A stretch of DNA of 64,000 nt from Diphasiastrum complanatum (GCA_029204225.1 CM055106.1:11919810-11983809), one strand, 5' to 3'. Shown: positions 11,341 through 22,467, numbered from the stretch's first letter. Numbers and translations: made by a program. Notes: generated by a model not told the origin, from the sequence alone.

Positions 11341-11529
11341 CGAAACCAAGAGATAATTCCGTGTTTAAAGATTCAGAGGAAATCTGTGAACATTTGGTGC
11401 CGTTCCACAGCTACACAGACATTAAACCACCTAAAAAACCATTCCGATCTGTGCAGCACAACCATTGCTTTCAGGACTGCCACACTTTCATTACAGAACC
11501 CACCACTTTCGTCCTGACTACTGCGAAGC

Positions 11530-11870
11530 TCAGTTCTCAACCGACGCTTCACAAGCCAAGCCACGACTCTCGTCTGGACCGGTACACATTGACTCTCAAC
11601 CGAGCCACTACAGAACAATCCTACCATGTCTTGAGTTAAATCTTAACTGACGCATTTGCTTGCATCTCAACCGAAGCCATTGTGTCTGATCTCGACCGAC
11701 AACTTCAGTTACAATCTCGACCGACAGCTTCAGTTACGATCTCGACCGACGCTTCACGTTAGTTTTCGACCAACAACATCAGTTACGATCTCGACCGATG
11801 CTTCGCGTCAGATCTCTACTGACGCTTCGCGTCAGATCTTGACCGATGCTCTCGACTGACGGGTAATCTC
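11530..11870 (+). repeat. Degenerate 25-bp tandem repeats, TCTCGACCGACG family (left block)
   Basis: At least eight copies of a unit of about 25 bp begin ATCTCGACCGAC and continue with a variable TTCAGTTACG-like or GCTTCGCGTCAG-like tail. The same core recurs at 18850-19110 and, as CATCTCAGCCGACGC, at 19735-20160. Confidence 0.85.
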
Positions 11871-12375
11871 AGTTCTCAATCGATTCTTTGACCGTCCAGG
11901 CCATATTCAATCGCATTACCATCATTGCGACCATTTGTAACACTCGCATTGTTCCGTAGTGACCATTCTACACCGTAGCAACTGTTTCCAACTGTAGGAA
12001 ACACATTCACCAAAACACCCATTACTTCACTCCTTGCATTCTTGCGACCAAACATATCAAACCATCAAAATCACAATCCATTGCAAACTGTACGGACCAC
12101 AATCACCGCAGCACTCCGCCATCCACTCATCTCTGTTCTCGACCCGTGGAGACCGCAACCCATTGCCATCCATTCCAAACTGTCGAATCCGTCAGCCATC
12201 GCACACACCTCCCAGAACTACCTCCGCATAGCACACCATCCTTCTCATTCACCCACCATCCTCACATCGCAACCGTCCGCAATCCTACAGCCCTATGACT
12301 CTACTCGGCCACACTTGGTCGCAACCGACCGCAATTATACGGCCTACAACTACTTTCGTCACCTCCAACTGCCAA
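11871..12375 (+). other. C-rich non-coding leader
   Basis: C/A-rich sequence with open but compositionally biased frames full of His, Ser, Thr and Pro, and no recognisable domain. Part of it (CCATCATTGCGACCATTTG near 11920) resembles sequence after the 3' repeat block (CCATCACTTCGACCACATTTG near 19170), suggesting that both belong to paired terminal regions of the gypsy element. Confidence 0.35.
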
Positions 12376-13020
12376 TCAAGCACCCTTTTCCCACATTCGC
12401 ACAACGTCGTTGAAAACACCATAAGCCATTGACACCACCACCCCCACAACCGCTCTCCGTAGTTTCAATGATGTATATTCATCATTGGAACGAAGTTCAC
12501 GTCGTATCCATCGTGGGAGTCCAACGAGAAACCAGATGATGAGCATGGATTCAGTGGGTTGCTCTTGTACCTGACTTTTTAATCGCTTAAGTCGTTTAAT
12601 GTAGTCACGTTCTTTTTCGTCTTTTGTCATTTTAATACTACTTAGTTTGACAAAAGGGCTTTCTATCAAGCGAAAAGGCTTGAAACATCTGATAAAGGCC
12701 TCCTTCAAGAGTGACCCGTCACGTTTATCTTCACGATCAAGGTTAACAAACCACTCTCGTGCTCGATCGATCATGGTCATCGAGAAGAGCTGTACCATGG
12801 CCTCCGGTGATGTCTCGCCATAGACATCACATGCGTTCTCAAAGACTTGAAGAAATGTTTTGAGGATCAGTGTTACTATTGTACTTAGTAAGTCGAGCTT
12901 GGGGGTCCTTTTTTCAGTACGTGGAACATTGTGTGCAAAAGCTCCGTTTGAGTGAGCTCGTGCATGTGAGGATTCGGCAACATGGAAATGTGGCCGTTCG
13001 AAGGGAGCTTCATAACGCAT
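12376..13020 (-). pseudogene. Gypsy Gag capsid domain on the strand opposite to its element
   Basis: A 214-residue minus-strand open frame encodes the capsid-like retrotrans_gag domain. Motifs in order are TFLQVFENACDVYGETSPEA, ARE-WFVNLDRE, a lysine-rich helix with KRLKRLKSQVQEQ, and WFLVGLPRWIRRELR. The neighbouring gypsy coding sequence (13166-18480) runs on the plus strand and lacks exactly this domain in front of its zinc knuckles. The simplest reading is a local inversion of part of gag; insertion of a second element is the alternative. The frame is intact over 645 bp despite the inversion, so the event may be fairly recent. The N-terminal side faces 13020. Confidence 0.7.
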
Positions 13021-14194
13021 AGGTTCCCATCTGTCGCCATGTCTGATGCCATTCGGGAAGAAGATGAGGGCTCAGATGTGGATGAACCATGTGAACGGAG
13101 AGCACATCGTGCTGTCCAAGAAGCTCGACCAAACGATGACACGAGAACAATTATGAAAGGCACAAATGGAGTTGCTTAACCAGCAACACCAACAACAGAT
13201 TGAGAAACTCACAAAAGAGTTTCAAAACACTCTAAAGTCTATCCAAAGTTCGATGCCAGGTCAGTTACCCACTGGCCAAATCCATCATAGACGAGAGAAC
13301 ATGTGGTGCCCTCACTGCCGAGGTGCACACACTGGCAATGAGTGCCCTTCATACCAATCGGTCCTAGATACCTCCTTGATCAAATGTAAAATCTGTGACT
13401 TTATGGGGCATACCTCTCTTTACTGCTATTATAACTCGCGGAATCAGCCTCGCAACCAGTCAAGAGGACATTATCAACCTCCTTGACAACCATTTGTGTC
13501 ACAACAACAACACACGCCCTATCCACCACGAAACAACCAGGTCCATATACAAGAGTTGCCCAGACAACCTAGACATGACCCTCAACCACAGCTGGCACTC
13601 TTAGGACCACCACCACGAGGACAACATGATCTAGGAGCACAAAAACATAGACATCCTCGAGAGTCTGCCCATGCACACCTGGTAGAAAACTCCTACGATC
13701 ACTCATATCATCATGATACATCAATTCCATCATCTAGCCATCACCATTATCCAACCGACAACTCATGCTAGTGCAAACAAGCTGAGTATTCCACACCACT
13801 AGAAAACCCAACACAGCTAGCCATCCAAGATGGTTACGCTATCACCACCAGAACAATGAGCAACCACTGCTTTATTTGTGGCAAAATAGGACATTTCATG
13901 GCTGACTGTAAAGTAAAAAACCAATACCATATAGAATGTCCCGACTGTGTTCACAAACACAGCTTCAAAGACTGTCCTAAACAACCTAACAAGATCCTTC
14001 CAGCACATCATATCACATCCGAAACTGTTAGAGTTCTTACTAGAGCACAACGCCAACAACAAGATCAGCAACAAAACCATGGAAAATCAGCTAACCCACA
14101 TGGAACATGGAAGCCATTTGACGGCTTCCACATTACCAAAAGACTACCCGGACCCAAAAGTCGAACAAAGGCAATACAACGAATTTTGAGATGA
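13020..14194 (+). pseudogene. Gypsy Gag C-terminal part with four zinc knuckles
   Basis: This plus-strand reading begins in acidic sequence near Met 13039 and becomes clear at 13166 as a Gln-rich coiled coil (NQQHQQQIEKLTKEF). Zinc-binding motifs follow: CPHCRGAHTGNEC (about 13309), CKICDFMGHTSLYC (about 13386), CFICGKIGHFMADC (about 13867) and CPDCVHKHSFKDC (about 13941). Two knuckles are normal for Gag; four is unusual. All are in one frame, broken by a TGA near 13484 and a TAG near 13769. Between the pairs lies a Pro/Gln/His-rich linker. A frameshift near 14140 passes the reading to the protease. This is the RNA-binding part of Gag. Confidence 0.75.
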
Positions 14195-14990
14195 ATTTTT
14201 GTGAGAGGAAGAACATACGGAAAGTCCATTATTAGCTCATATCCCCGAAAATGAGCAATCCCTACAGGGACTTGAAGTATTTTCTGACCTCCTACAAGCT
14301 CAACTCACTATGCCATTCCATAGTGCAATCAAATCCGTCACCGGACTTCAACGCTATATCCATCATAGTTTTCAGCTGTCTCTTATTCCTGATGAACAGC
14401 GAAAACCAGAAGAGATTTATGAAATTCCTCATATTCCTATGAGTCTGATGAATATAGGTGTTTCTTAGGGGAATATCATCACACTACCTTTGTCCTATAA
14501 AGATTATCCCGCAGTATCTGCTATCCTCGATAGCAGATCGGACGTTGATATAATGGCTTTGTCATTGGCAAAGTCATGGGGCTTCAATACCCTCGATCAA
14601 CCACGATATAAACTTTGCATGGCTGATCAACGAGTTATTGACCCTGCTGGTCATTTATCAAATATAAAGGTTCGGATAGCAGGTGTCAAGTTTGTCATCG
14701 ATTGTGTCATCTTAGACCTACCAGAAGATGCCAATACATATAAACTCCTTCTTGGTACACCCTGGCTCTAGATGGCAGGTGTTGTCCAAGACTGGAAGAA
14801 CAACAAAATTACCTTTGGCAACCACGATAAATGAGTCATTGTTGACTCAAATGGCCATGTCAAGCCCGCCAAGGTATACGATGATTGTTCATCTACAACA
14901 TATGACAAATCAGATAGTGTGTCGATCCAACCAAAAGGCCACTATACACGAACCATAATTGGGGTCATGCACTAGCCACCGTGGGCTGTG
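14195..14990 (+). pseudogene. Gypsy aspartic protease (active site altered)
   Basis: The retropepsin-like domain lies between Gag and RT. The active-site motif reads ILDSRSDVDIM near 14527-14550, where D-S/T-G is required; the glycine codon GGA appears as AGA, so the enzyme should be inactive. The domain ends with LLLGTPWL, then a TAG at the usual glutamine position (14769-14771), GVVQDWKNNKITFGN, and a TGA at 14832. Several further stops lie between 14170 and 14470. The order and motifs fit a Ty3/gypsy pol of the clade also seen at 40.8 kb. Confidence 0.65.
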
Positions 14991-15385
14991 CGGATTCCAA
15001 TCGATGTCGTATCGAAACGGCTGCAGAAGATGTGGATATTCTCCCATATTCTACACATTGACACACCCATCATCCCGCTTATGATGATAGATCCCATTCC
15101 TATAGCTTGGTGCCTAGGAGAACCTAGTGTCTCTACTGCCCATGTTTTGGAAGAAGGCATTCTTTCCATGGATGATGTCGAAATGACGATGATTATGTAC
15201 TCCTCTATCTAGATGCTCAACGTTATCCGTCGAAAGTCATTCCTAAGGGGATCAAGTCACCGGGACCGTTGGCTCATGTCCCACTAACATCCAAAGTACC
15301 AAACACACAAGCATACAGGCCCAAACCCAAAGTATATACTTGGGACGTGTATCCCGACAAAGTCTAGGATACAATCGATGATGAT
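14991..15385 (+). other. Decayed protease-RT spacer
   Basis: Short open frames in more than one frame and no firm domain. The region corresponds to the variable linker before the RT of this gypsy element. Confidence 0.4.
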
Positions 15386-16741
15386 ATGGTAAGTGAGGCC
15401 ACAACACCACCCATTCAAAAACCACAAAAACCACGGTTACAAAAAAATAAAATTATTGATACAAAATTAATCGAGCATAAAAAACAGATGCGTGCGAAGC
15501 TTAAACAGCCAATCAAGCCCTTGTTAGAAGGGACATACACCAAACAGCTCGACAAAGCTTCCATGTCCGATAAAGAATCAACTCAAATGAGTCCTAAAGT
15601 TCCAGAACATTTTGTGGACCCAGCTTTTGATCTTCCACAGATATTCAAAGACTTTACATTGGATGACGTCGTTATCCAATTACCGCAACCACATCGGGAA
15701 CCTACACCAAGTTCCAATTCCTTTGAAGGACCCGCTAAGACAATTTCACTAGACCTTAAAGATTCTGACGAGGACACAGTTCGAATAGTTCATGTTGGTG
15801 CACATTTGTCATCAACCCAACTGTATGATGTAGAGACTTTATTACGCAAATACAGAGATGTATTTGCATGGAATTATACCGACATGAAAGGAATCTCCCA
15901 TGAAATAGTAGTACATCGGATTTCTCTGGAAGAAAATGCTAAGCCTGTTAGGGCCAAACCTTACCGCAGTAACTCCGTCTATCGTGAGAGGATCAATGAG
16001 GATATTAAGAAATTGCTGAATGTTGTCTTCATTTATGAGGTCCAACATACTGATTGGGTATCACCCATTGTGGTTGTACCCAAGAAAAATGGCAAGCTTC
16101 GTATCTGTGTCGACCTCAAGGACCTTAATGCGGTTATGAAGAAAGACCATTCTCCCTTGCCCTTAACGACCCAAATATTAGAGGAAATGGATGGAGCTGA
16201 AGCTTTCAGCTTCTTGGATGGATTCAGTGGTTATTTCCTTGTTCAAATAGCCCTTGAAGATAAACATAAAACAGCCTTTGCCACAGAGAACGGGGTTTAC
16301 GCTTATAACGTTATGCCTTTTGGCTTATGTAACGCCCCCTCAACATTCCAATGGGTCATGCGACTGGCCTTTCAAGATCTGTTACATCAAGTCGTGGAGA
16401 TTTATCTCGACTATCTAGGTGTACATTCTTCCGTTGCTACGCACCTAGACGCCTTGGAGAAAATCTTCATTCGCTGTCGTAGGTTCAACATCTCACTAAA
16501 CCCTAATAAATGCCAAATATGGGTCACCCACGGTGTTGTACTCGGGCATATAATATCAAAGGACGGTATTTCTACGGACCCGTCAAAAATCAAGGTTATT
16601 GTGGACATGCCCCTACCTACAACAGTGAAGAAAGTATATGTCTTCCTCGGTCATACCAACTATTATCGCATCTTTATAATCGACTATGCCGGCAAGACAC
16701 GCCTCGTTTATTTAGTTGTGGTAGACCGAAGAACGAATTAA
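15386..16741 (+). pseudogene. Ty3/gypsy reverse transcriptase (catalytic motif altered)
   Basis: A 451-residue open frame holds a basic linker and the complete RT palm and fingers. Visible in order are DVFAWNYTDMKGI (pre-RT), WVSPIVVVPKKNGKLRICVDLKDLN, FSFLDGFSGYFLVQIA (motif A, catalytic Asp present), TAFATENGVYAYNVMPFGL and CNAPSTFQ (motif B), and VEIYLDYLGV (motif C) near 16398-16424. Motif C should be Y-x-D-D, but the second aspartate is Tyr (GAT to TAT), so the polymerase should be dead. LGHIISKDGI and the thumb follow. The frame is lost after YYRIF near 16680, with the continuation in another frame. It converts the element RNA to DNA together with the RNase H that follows. Confidence 0.85.
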
Positions 16742-17250
16742 GGCCTTTGAGGAGTTGAAAACAGCCCTCATGATGGCTCCCATACTCTGCTCGCCAGATT
16801 ACACGAAAGAGTTCCATGTGCATACTGACGCAAGTAAGTATGCCATTGGAGGTCTTCTTGCACAACCGGACGGGTGACTTTCCCATACATTTCTTAAGCC
16901 GACAACTCGTGTCTGCTGAAGTAAACTATACAACTACCGAGAGAGAAGCATTGGCGATGGTCTACGTTGTACAACAACTAAGACATTATTTATTAGGACA
17001 GACCTTTGCTTTCTACACAGACCATCAAGCACTTCTATATATCGTTAATAAGTCCTGTAAGACGGGACGAATAGCTCGATGGCTACTGATTTTGGAGGAA
17101 TTTGATTTCTGTGTAATCGTTCGGAAAGGGACCCAACATTTCATGACGGATCACCTTTCCAGACTACCAAGTGCTGAAAAAGCAACTCCACCAGTCAATG
17201 ATGATCTTCCTGATGCGTGCCTTTTTCAGATCGATGCTACACCCTTATGA
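16742..17250 (+). pseudogene. Ty3/gypsy RNase H
   Basis: This follows the RT. The first part (AFEELKTALMMAPIL...HTDASKYAIGGLLAQ) lies in one frame to 16877 and ends at a TGA. The second part (HFLSRQLVSAEVNYTTTEREALAMVY, FYTDHQALLYIVN, FMTDHLSRLPS) is open from 16816 to 17250. Catalytic acidic residues are visible in HTDAS, EREAL and YTDHQ, so the domain would be complete but for a small indel near 16870. It ends at a TGA at 17248. It degrades the RNA strand of the RNA:DNA hybrid. Confidence 0.85.
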
Positions 17251-18525
17251 GATGAGGAGATCACTCAGTTCCTCACAACATGCCGACTAAAAGAAGGCCT
17301 GAGTACAACGGGAAAAAGAATTTTTTTAATAAAAGTAGCGCCCTTTCAGTTAATTGCGGAACAACTTTACAAAAGGGACGTTGACGACATTATTCGACGA
17401 TGTGCTTATGAATCTGAGATACGACCGATAATATCTCAGGCTCATGAGGGCATTGGAGGTGGCCACTTTTCTGTTGAAGCCACAGCGAAGATTATCCTTC
17501 GAGCGGGATTGTGGTGGCCATCTTTGTTTAAAGACACGTTTGTTGTCATTAAAGCATGTGATGTCTGTCAACGAGCAAAGAAAAATACCAAAGCAAACTT
17601 CACACTATTGACTCCCATTATAGAAGGCGAAGATAAGTGGGGGATTGACTTTGTTGGACCAATCAATCCAACAGCAAAACATACCCAAGCTCGATACATC
17701 CTCATAGCCACAGATTACGCCACTAAGTGGGTGGAGGCTCGAGCAACGAAGGGTGCCAACGCAAAAACAGTTGTACATTTTCTTTACGAAAACATTATTA
17801 CCCGTTTTGGCTGTCCCATAGAGCTTGTTAGTGATCGCGTCACGCATTTTTTAAATGTTGTCGTTGATAATCTCCTACGCCATTACCTTGTCGTTCATAG
17901 AAAAAGTACACCGTACTATCCTAGGTGTAATGGCCAGGCTGAGTCAACTAAAAAGATGATCTGTAAAATTTTAACCAAGATAGTTAAAACCAATCGCTCT
18001 AATTGGGAAACAAAACTTTTCTCAGCTAGTTGGGCTTACTGCACCACCTTGAAGAAAGCCACTGGGTGGATTACACCTTTCCACTTAGCATATGGTCAAG
18101 AAGCGGTAATGCCCTGAGAATTCTTAGCACCTTCATTAAGACTGAAGATTTTTCAACAGATCTCTGTGAAAAGGCTTCAATAGAACAACAAGTCAAAACT
18201 AGGATATTTACGTTAGCCCAGTTATGCGAGACAAGACTAATATCTTATCACGCACGACTAATTAACAAATGACGCCAAAAGGCCTGGCATGACCGTCACC
18301 TGCACAATAAAAATCTACACTTAGGTGACCGGGTGCTTCTTTATACATGAAAGAAGCACCCCGGCAAATTGAAGTTCAGAAGTGAGGGGCCATACGTTAT
18401 TAATTAAAAAATTTCTAATGGTGCCATCCAATTACAAACAGTTGACGGGATACTCCTAGACACTGTCGTAAACAGTGGTCGTCTACGGCAGTATTACAAA
18501 GAGTTGTTCTTTGTTGACCCAATTT
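17251..18525 (+). pseudogene. Ty3/gypsy integrase
   Basis: The N-terminal HHCC zinc finger is visible as AHEGIGGGHF...CDVCQRAKK (about 17440-17580). The catalytic core shows KWGIDFVGP (first Asp), ELVSDRVTHFLN (second Asp) and NGQAESTKK (Glu), so the D-D-E triad is present. The frame runs open from 17509 to 18117 and ends at a TGA in AVMP-stop-EFL. Beyond it, in shifted frames, the C-terminal part is readable: KAWHDRHL, LGDRVLLY, a GPYVI motif and a GRLRQYY end near 18480-18495. The protein would insert the element's DNA. It is the best-preserved integrase in the window but is broken by stops and indels. Confidence 0.85.
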
Positions 18526-19432
18526 AACATCTTTTCCCTAGTACATATTCTACATTTCTCTTTATTTTATTTTATTTTTATTTCTAGTTTTGCATGCCTC
18601 GTTTCCTTCTTGTACATACTCATGGGTCATGAAGGTCCTAGATCAACAAATGATAGGCTACACCATAGGAACTGGTTCTCACACTTTAGCCACCTCATCT
18701 CTGTGTCTAACTGGTATCTCCGGCATACAAACATCCTTGGGGATACACTATATTCATAAGAACTTCTACTTTGGACCGCAATCATATTTTTTTTCCTTGA
18801 AGTTCTTCACTTGCATACAACAGATCCATTCCTTCATATTGAGGTTTTGACAAATCTCAACCAACAGGATCCATTTCAATCTCAACCGACGGTATCCGCT
18901 TCAATCTCAACCGATGGGATCCACTTAAATCTCAACCGATGGGATCGGCTTCAATCTCAACCGACGGGATTCCGCTTCAATCTCAACCGGCGGGATCCAC
19001 TTAAATCTCAACCGACGGGATCCACTTGAATCTCGATTGACGTGACTTCATTAAAATCTTGACTGAAGGACTTTCATAAGATCTCGACCGACATGACTTC
19101 ATTAAAATCTCGACCGATGCTATAGACATGTCCCATCGCACCCGCACCCACCCAAAGGCGTCCATAAATGCCATCACTTCGACCACATTTGCACCTCAGC
19201 GAAGTGCGAACTCTGGAGCTCCCTGCCGACGATCCTCTGGAGATTGCCAGAATCTCCTACACGATCCTAGTGCTCTCTCATCTGGTGCATCCGTCAGTGC
19301 TTCTACACCATCTCCACCCAGTTTCAGCCATCCTCATGTGTTTTTCATTGAGAGCACCATCACAAACCGTTTCCAACCCTAATATCACCAGTGGAGAACA
19401 AAGCATTTGATACATTTTGCATGCTGAGGGGT
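18526..19432 (+). other. 3' untranslated region of the gypsy element, with a repeat block
   Basis: No recognisable protein follows the integrase. The stretch contains the middle CTCAACCGACGGGAT repeat block (18850-19110) and ends in a purine-rich TGCTGAGGGGTAG (19420-19432), a polypurine-tract candidate. Confidence 0.45.
18850..19110 (+). repeat. Degenerate 25-bp tandem repeats, TCTCAACCGACG family (middle block)
   Basis: Nine or ten units of about 25 bp, AATCTCAACCGACGGGATCC followed by a variable five to seven bases. The core matches the left block at 11530-11870. Confidence 0.9.
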
Positions 19433-20170
19433 AGTGTCACGCAAGCATTCCAAACGCTTCCGTTACACTATTGAACATCAACTTTTAATCTTCCACACTT
19501 TTCATCCTCTCCAAACAACCGTCTTAATCAAATGTCACTTTTTTTACATCTCTTCACCTCTTCTACTTAGTTACAACCATATACCCACATCTTTTTTTTC
19601 GGAACCTCTACAACCCATTGTTCACACCATACTTCGATTACCACACATCCTCCATACCTTCCATCCACAACACCTCCACTTTCACACACCCTCCTTCCCA
19701 TCCTCAGTTTCTCACAATCCATTCCTTTCAATCCATCTCAGCCGACGCATTTTCCTTCCATCTCAGCCGACGTCTTTTCCACTCCATCTCAACCGACGCC
19801 TTTTCCACTCCATCTCAGCTGACACCTTTTCCACTCCATCTCAACCGACGCCTTTTCCACTCCATCTCAGCGGACGCATTTTCCTTCCATCTTAGCCGAC
19901 GCATTTTCCTTCCATCTCAATCGACACCTTTTCCTCTCCATCTTAGCCAACACATTTTCCTTCCATCTCAGCCGACGCCTTTTCCACTGCATCTCAGCCG
20001 ACGCATTTTCATTCCATCTCAGCTGACGCATTTTCCTTCCATCTCAGCCGACGCCTTTTCCACTCCATTTCAGCTGATGAATTTTCATTCCATCTCAACC
20101 GGCACCTTTTCCTTCCATCTCAGCCGACGCCCTCCGCTCCCATCTCCACCGACACCCTTTTTTCAGATCA
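19433..20170 (+). mobile_element. Possible LTR start with a third repeat block
   Basis: TGTCACGCAAGC at 19433 follows a purine-rich tract and could be an LTR start. Downstream, at 19735-20160, lie about fifteen tandem units of about 25 bp built on CATCTCAGCCGACGC plus a TTTTCC-containing tail. No LTR end was found, and the ORF at 20202 begins just after the repeats, so this could instead be the leader of a second truncated element. Confidence 0.35.
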
Positions 20171-20201
20171 TTTGTTTCTCTCTTTTTCCAATTTCTTCAT
20201 C

Positions 20202-20627
20202 ATGTCTGCCAACCCTGCCTCCAGCTCTGACGACCCCGCAACCAATAAGCTCGACATCCACTTGTCCACATTGGACATTATAGAAATGCAACACTGTTAC
20301 CAACAAGCAACACATTTCCTTCAAGCAATTGAGTTCCAAATGCCTGTCCTAACGGGGTATCAAAGCCCCTATCTCGTGCACATGATCTATGCCAACTACA
20401 ATGCTACTGCAAGGTCATGCCAGCTAATAGTCCCTCATGTGAGAAACTATGTTTACAACCTATTATTTGCACCGGCCGACTTGCAACCTTTTGGGTCCCC
20501 AAGAGGACCCAATGCTGTCACGAGAACACTTAAGAAAATTGAGCAGACATCGTATTTGAAATTTATTGATCCATCAGTGGCATCCTTGAGTCAACTTACC
20601 CTCAACCACTGGGGTTTGTTTGGGTAA
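20202..20627 (+). CDS. Hypothetical 141-residue protein after the repeat block
   Basis: I do not recognise this protein. From the Met at 20202 (context ATCATGTC) the frame is open for 141 codons. It starts with a Ser/Ala/Asp-rich segment (MSANPASSSDDPATNK). A mostly helical-looking middle follows, rich in Gln, Tyr and aromatic residues (IIEMQHCYQQATHFLQAIEF, LVHMIYANYNATARS), with a C-terminal basic part (RTLKKIEQTSYLKF). There is no signal peptide, membrane segment or metal-binding motif. The last 15 or so codons overlap a minus-strand gypsy fragment beginning near 20580, so the true C-terminus is probably lost. It could be the start of the gag of a further element or an accessory ORF of the gypsy element to the left. 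Confidence 0.4.
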   Translation: MSANPASSSDDPATNKLDIHLSTLDIIEMQHCYQQATHFLQAIEFQMPVLTGYQSPYLVHMIYANYNATARSCQLIVPHVRNYVYNLLFAPADLQPFGSPRGPNAVTRTLKKIEQTSYLKFIDPSVASLSQLTLNHWGLFG

Positions 20628-21540
20628 TACAGGCTCAGAATCCTCAACGTCATCTGACGACGTATACTCGGACTCATCATCATCCTCAACGAAAGCTGTC
20701 GTATTCTTGGATGAACTGGCACTAGCCCCGAGAACTGGTTCTGGAGTCTGTAACTGTCTACTCTGGATTGAGTTCCAGATAGTAGAGAAAAATGCATCAT
20801 GCTGGCATTTCTCTCTCAAGGACTCGAGTAACTCATTACGAATCTAAGTAAAACTCAACTCGTTTATCATAGGGATTCGGCTAAGGGCATCTGCTACTGT
20901 ATTGAATTTTTTCCGTCTATATCTGATAGACATGTCAAACTCTTGCATCAACTCTTCCCAACGAGCTTTCCCACCTCTAAGCTCAGGTTGATTGCAAAGG
21001 TATCTAAGACTCTCATGGTCTGTCAGGACCTCAAAGTTGGCACCATACAAATAATGCCTCTAAGTCTTAAGGGCATGGATTATAAAAAAGAGTTTATTTA
21101 GTCTGAACTGGCTCAAGTTTTTTACTCTCGAACACAACTGGTCGTCTACTCTGAGTTAGCACAGCACCTACTGCAAAGTCGCTAGCATCTGTTTCAACCA
21201 CAAATGGCTGATTGGGGTTGACAACCTTTAGAACTGGTGCTGTAGCTAAGGTTGTTTTGAGAGCATCAAAGCTCTCCTGTTGTGCGGACTCCCAAATGAA
21301 CTCCTTTCCCTTCCCCTTAAGAAAATTTGTCATGGAAACTGTTATCAGAGCATATTTCTTGACAAATCGTCTATAATATCCCGCCAAACCAAGAAAGATC
21401 TAAAGTTCTAAAATATTCTGAGGTCTCAGCCAACTGAGTATGGCTTTAACCTTATTCAGGTCTATTTTAATCCCATCTGACGAGATAATGTGACCCAAAT
21501 ATGCTACTTCTTCACATTCAGGCATGCGCAGGGACCCTGT
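20580..21540 (-). pseudogene. Ty3/gypsy RT-end and RNase H fragment (minus strand)
   Basis: Read leftward from 21540, this shows the RT thumb region (a LGHIISSDGIK-like motif, then LAGYYRRFVKKYA near 21350-21390). RNase H follows, with VVETDASDFAVGAVL (first catalytic Asp, near 21180-21220), EVLTDHESLRYL near 21000-21035 and NTVADALSRIP near 20870-20905. The end of the block is a Ser/Asp-rich extension to 20580. One short gap with a frame change lies near 21050-21094. Both ends are abrupt, so this is an isolated pol fragment. The VADALSR ending is of the common chromovirus/Reina style and differs from the HLSRLPS style at 17.1 kb, indicating a different gypsy lineage. Confidence 0.75.
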
Positions 21541-21683
21541 AGACTTTGAAATCTTCTTTAATGTCAATCAATATTCATGTGATTTATCTTATTAATAATA
21601 TTCTTGATCTCTCTTGCAACTCTTTTTCTTGAAACCAACTTATGGTCCTTCTTCTACAAAAGTTGAAAATGTTAAATGTATCA

Positions 21684-21813
<130 letters not shown>

Positions 21814-22163
21814 CATAAAACATAAATTAATATATAACACAGACCGTAAACCAATAGCATGAAACACACACACAAACACACACAAACACACGCACGTACA
21901 CACACACCCACCACACTGACCCTAAACACACATGAAGAGAAAAACAGAGAGAACATTATAGAGTGCTAATCAAAACCCCCGAACCACACGATTATATCCT
22001 ACTCCAGAACGTCACCACATGCTCCCTCCCTTCGGTGTTTGGGCTTTTTTGTGGAACTCGTCTTCCAACAAAAAACATTTGAACCATGCCTTTGACGGAA
22101 GAAAACAAGGGCTATACACCTTCCTAGAATTGGGAGTGTTGGTTACCTTTAACTCTTTCGTGA

Positions 22164-22165
<2 letters not shown>

Positions 22166-22249
<84 letters not shown>
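22166..22249 (+). repeat. (TC)n microsatellite, about 84 bp
   Basis: Uninterrupted TC dinucleotides, about 42 repeats, 355 bp downstream of the previous tract. Confidence 0.98.
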
Positions 22250-22251
<2 letters not shown>

Positions 22252-22292
22252 GTGAATGAGTCTATTATGGGTGATTGCATATGGAAATTAAA

Positions 22293-22467
22293 ATTAACTA
22301 CATCTAATCATTCTATTTGGATTTTTTCTTTTAGAAGCAAGTGAGAGATTAACTTCATCTAATCATTCTATTTGGATTTTTTCTTTTAGAAGCAAGTGAG
22401 AGATTAACTTCATCTAAATATTCTATTTGGATTTTTCCTTCTAGAAGCAAGTGAGAGATTAACTTCA
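22293..22467 (+). repeat. 55-bp tandem repeat, 3.2 copies
   Basis: Units at 22293-22347, 22348-22402 and 22403-22457 begin ATTAACTTCATCTAATC and end GCAAGTGAGAG. They differ at only a few positions, and a 10-bp partial unit follows. Confidence 0.95.

Noticed and set aside
12042-12413. C-rich plus-strand open frame with many Pro, His and Ser
   Set aside because: Composition-driven; several overlapping frames are equally open and none shows a domain.
19434-20283. Long Pro/Phe/His/Ser-rich frames through the 25-bp repeats
   Set aside because: The repeat unit lacks stops in two frames; repetition explains the open length.
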